A DNA stretch of 32,773 nucleotides, taken from assembly GCA_018371275.1 (NCBI GenBank), contig JAHALF010000016.1, forward strand, positions 1 to 32,773, in the 5' to 3' direction. The first letter of the stretch is position 1. The number at the start of each line of letters is the position of its first letter. Origin of the DNA: Clostridiales bacterium (GTDB lineage: Bacteria > Bacillota > Clostridia > Lachnospirales > CAG-274). The notes under the pieces were generated by a model. It was not told the DNA's origin and made no database searches. It saw only the letters and a program-made list of their open reading frames with translations. This document shows positions 32,456-32,773 of the stretch, one piece after another. The position numbers were made by a program, and so were the translations under genes.

Positions 32456-32636
32456 TAAACGATGTTATACACAAATAGAAGAAGAAAAAATATATTGTAA
32501 GTTATATGATAAAGTTTTAGAAGATGAAAATGTTTATACAGATGGATTTGATTATGTTTGTGAAAATTGTTTTGAAAATATGGAACCTGTAGATATAGCA
32601 GAGATGTTTAATATATCAAAGGAGTCGGTGCAATGA
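32448..32636 (+). pseudogene. Zinc-ribbon-like frame lacking a proper start
   Basis: From 32460 an open frame encodes CYTQIEEEKIYCKLYDKVLE and further on YVCENCFENMEPVDIAEMF, a possible small zinc-binding protein. It ends at TGA 32634-32636, overlapping the next ATG as ATGA. There is no ATG, GTG or TTG near its beginning. The ATG at 32462, behind AAAGGA, is in a different frame and stops after 12 codons. A 2-base loss after that ATG would explain this. Alternatives are a non-standard start or recoding. Confidence 0.4.
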
Positions 32637-32773
32637 CTTATGATGAATTAGAAGAAAAAGCTAAAATAAAATTTAATATAAACTTCAAGGAGAGAAGTTT
32701 AACAGCTGAAGAAGAACAAGAGTATATAGATACATATATAAATGAATTTATTATTAGTTTGCAGTTTGAAAAT
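32633..32773 (+). CDS. Partial CDS, phage early protein
   Basis: The first 47 codons of a rightward gene that runs off the window: MTYDELEEKAKIKFNINFKE then a glutamate-rich helix. The start overlaps the previous stop (ATGA), after GGAGTCGGTGCA. Unknown function; the acidic helical composition gives no family. Confidence 0.6.
   Translation, partial: MTYDELEEKAKIKFNINFKERSLTAEEEQEYIDTYINEFIISLQFEN

Larger units (their letters stand above)
27135..32773. mobile_element. Temperate-phage-like element integrated at ssrA (left end)
   Basis: Everything right of the tmRNA looks like the lysogeny and early region of a prophage: integrase pointing back at the tmRNA, an S24 repressor, a divergent Cro-like gene, and small early genes with tight overlaps. 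Integration at the 3' end of ssrA with an adjacent tyrosine integrase is a classic arrangement. The right attachment site is beyond the window, so the size is unknown and an integrative conjugative element cannot be excluded. Confidence 0.8.

Noticed and set aside
1..32773. CRISPR array
   Set aside because: No regularly spaced repeats of 24-40 bp were seen and no cas gene is present; the HEPN motif belongs to an Abi_2 protein.

Overview
The window comes from a very AT-rich Gram-positive bacterium, most likely an anaerobic member of the Clostridia. The evidence is strong AGGAGG-type ribosome binding sites, textbook TTGACA/TATAAT promoters, the oxygen-sensitive class III ribonucleotide reductase (nrdD-nrdG), a YabO/RqcP-type S4 protein next to HU, and a tmRNA whose tag ends in DNFAFAA. 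I cannot name the genus from sequence alone.

Positions 1-26700 are chromosomal. A partial minus-strand gene at the left edge is divergent from a six-gene unit (431-7217) encoding a PotABCD-type ABC importer, adenine deaminase and an MTA/SAH-deaminase-like amidohydrolase. A bidirectional terminator separates it from asnB (minus strand). Next come nrdD-nrdG-dut, HU, rqcP and proC. A Zn/Cd-type efflux ATPase and its ArsR-family repressor follow on the minus strand, with a clear operator. Then come rsgA-rpe-thiN, an ACT protein with its UPF0210 partner, a pepD-like dipeptidase, an AI-2E-type exporter, a GNAT acetyltransferase and a secreted SLH-domain protein. At 25665-26695 an AbiF/Abi_2-like HEPN ribonuclease gene is preceded by its own promoter and a structured, terminator-ended leader RNA, which looks like an RNA-controlled abortive-infection or toxin-antitoxin unit.

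At 26783-27134 lies ssrA (tmRNA). A temperate-phage-like element begins exactly at its 3' end and runs off the right edge. It carries a tyrosine integrase and an S24-family cI-like repressor (both minus strand), a divergent Cro-like gene with shared operator region, a DUF4236 surface-type protein, and a rightward set of small early genes (DNA-binding proteins, a one-helix membrane peptide, unknowns). The tmRNA 3' CCA is not encoded, probably because the element supplies the 3' end of the gene.

The most interesting piece is between integrase and repressor (28352-28676). A 24-residue hydrophobic peptide gene has its own promoter, a Shine-Dalgarno buried in a hairpin, a 14-bp pairing between the 5' and 3' ends of the mRNA, and a rho-independent terminator. 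A convergent perfect promoter drives an antisense RNA of about 130 nt that ends at its own terminator inside the toxin transcript. This is the architecture of a type I toxin-antitoxin system (txpA/RatA and bsrG/SR4 type). No characterised homologue of this exact peptide is known to me.
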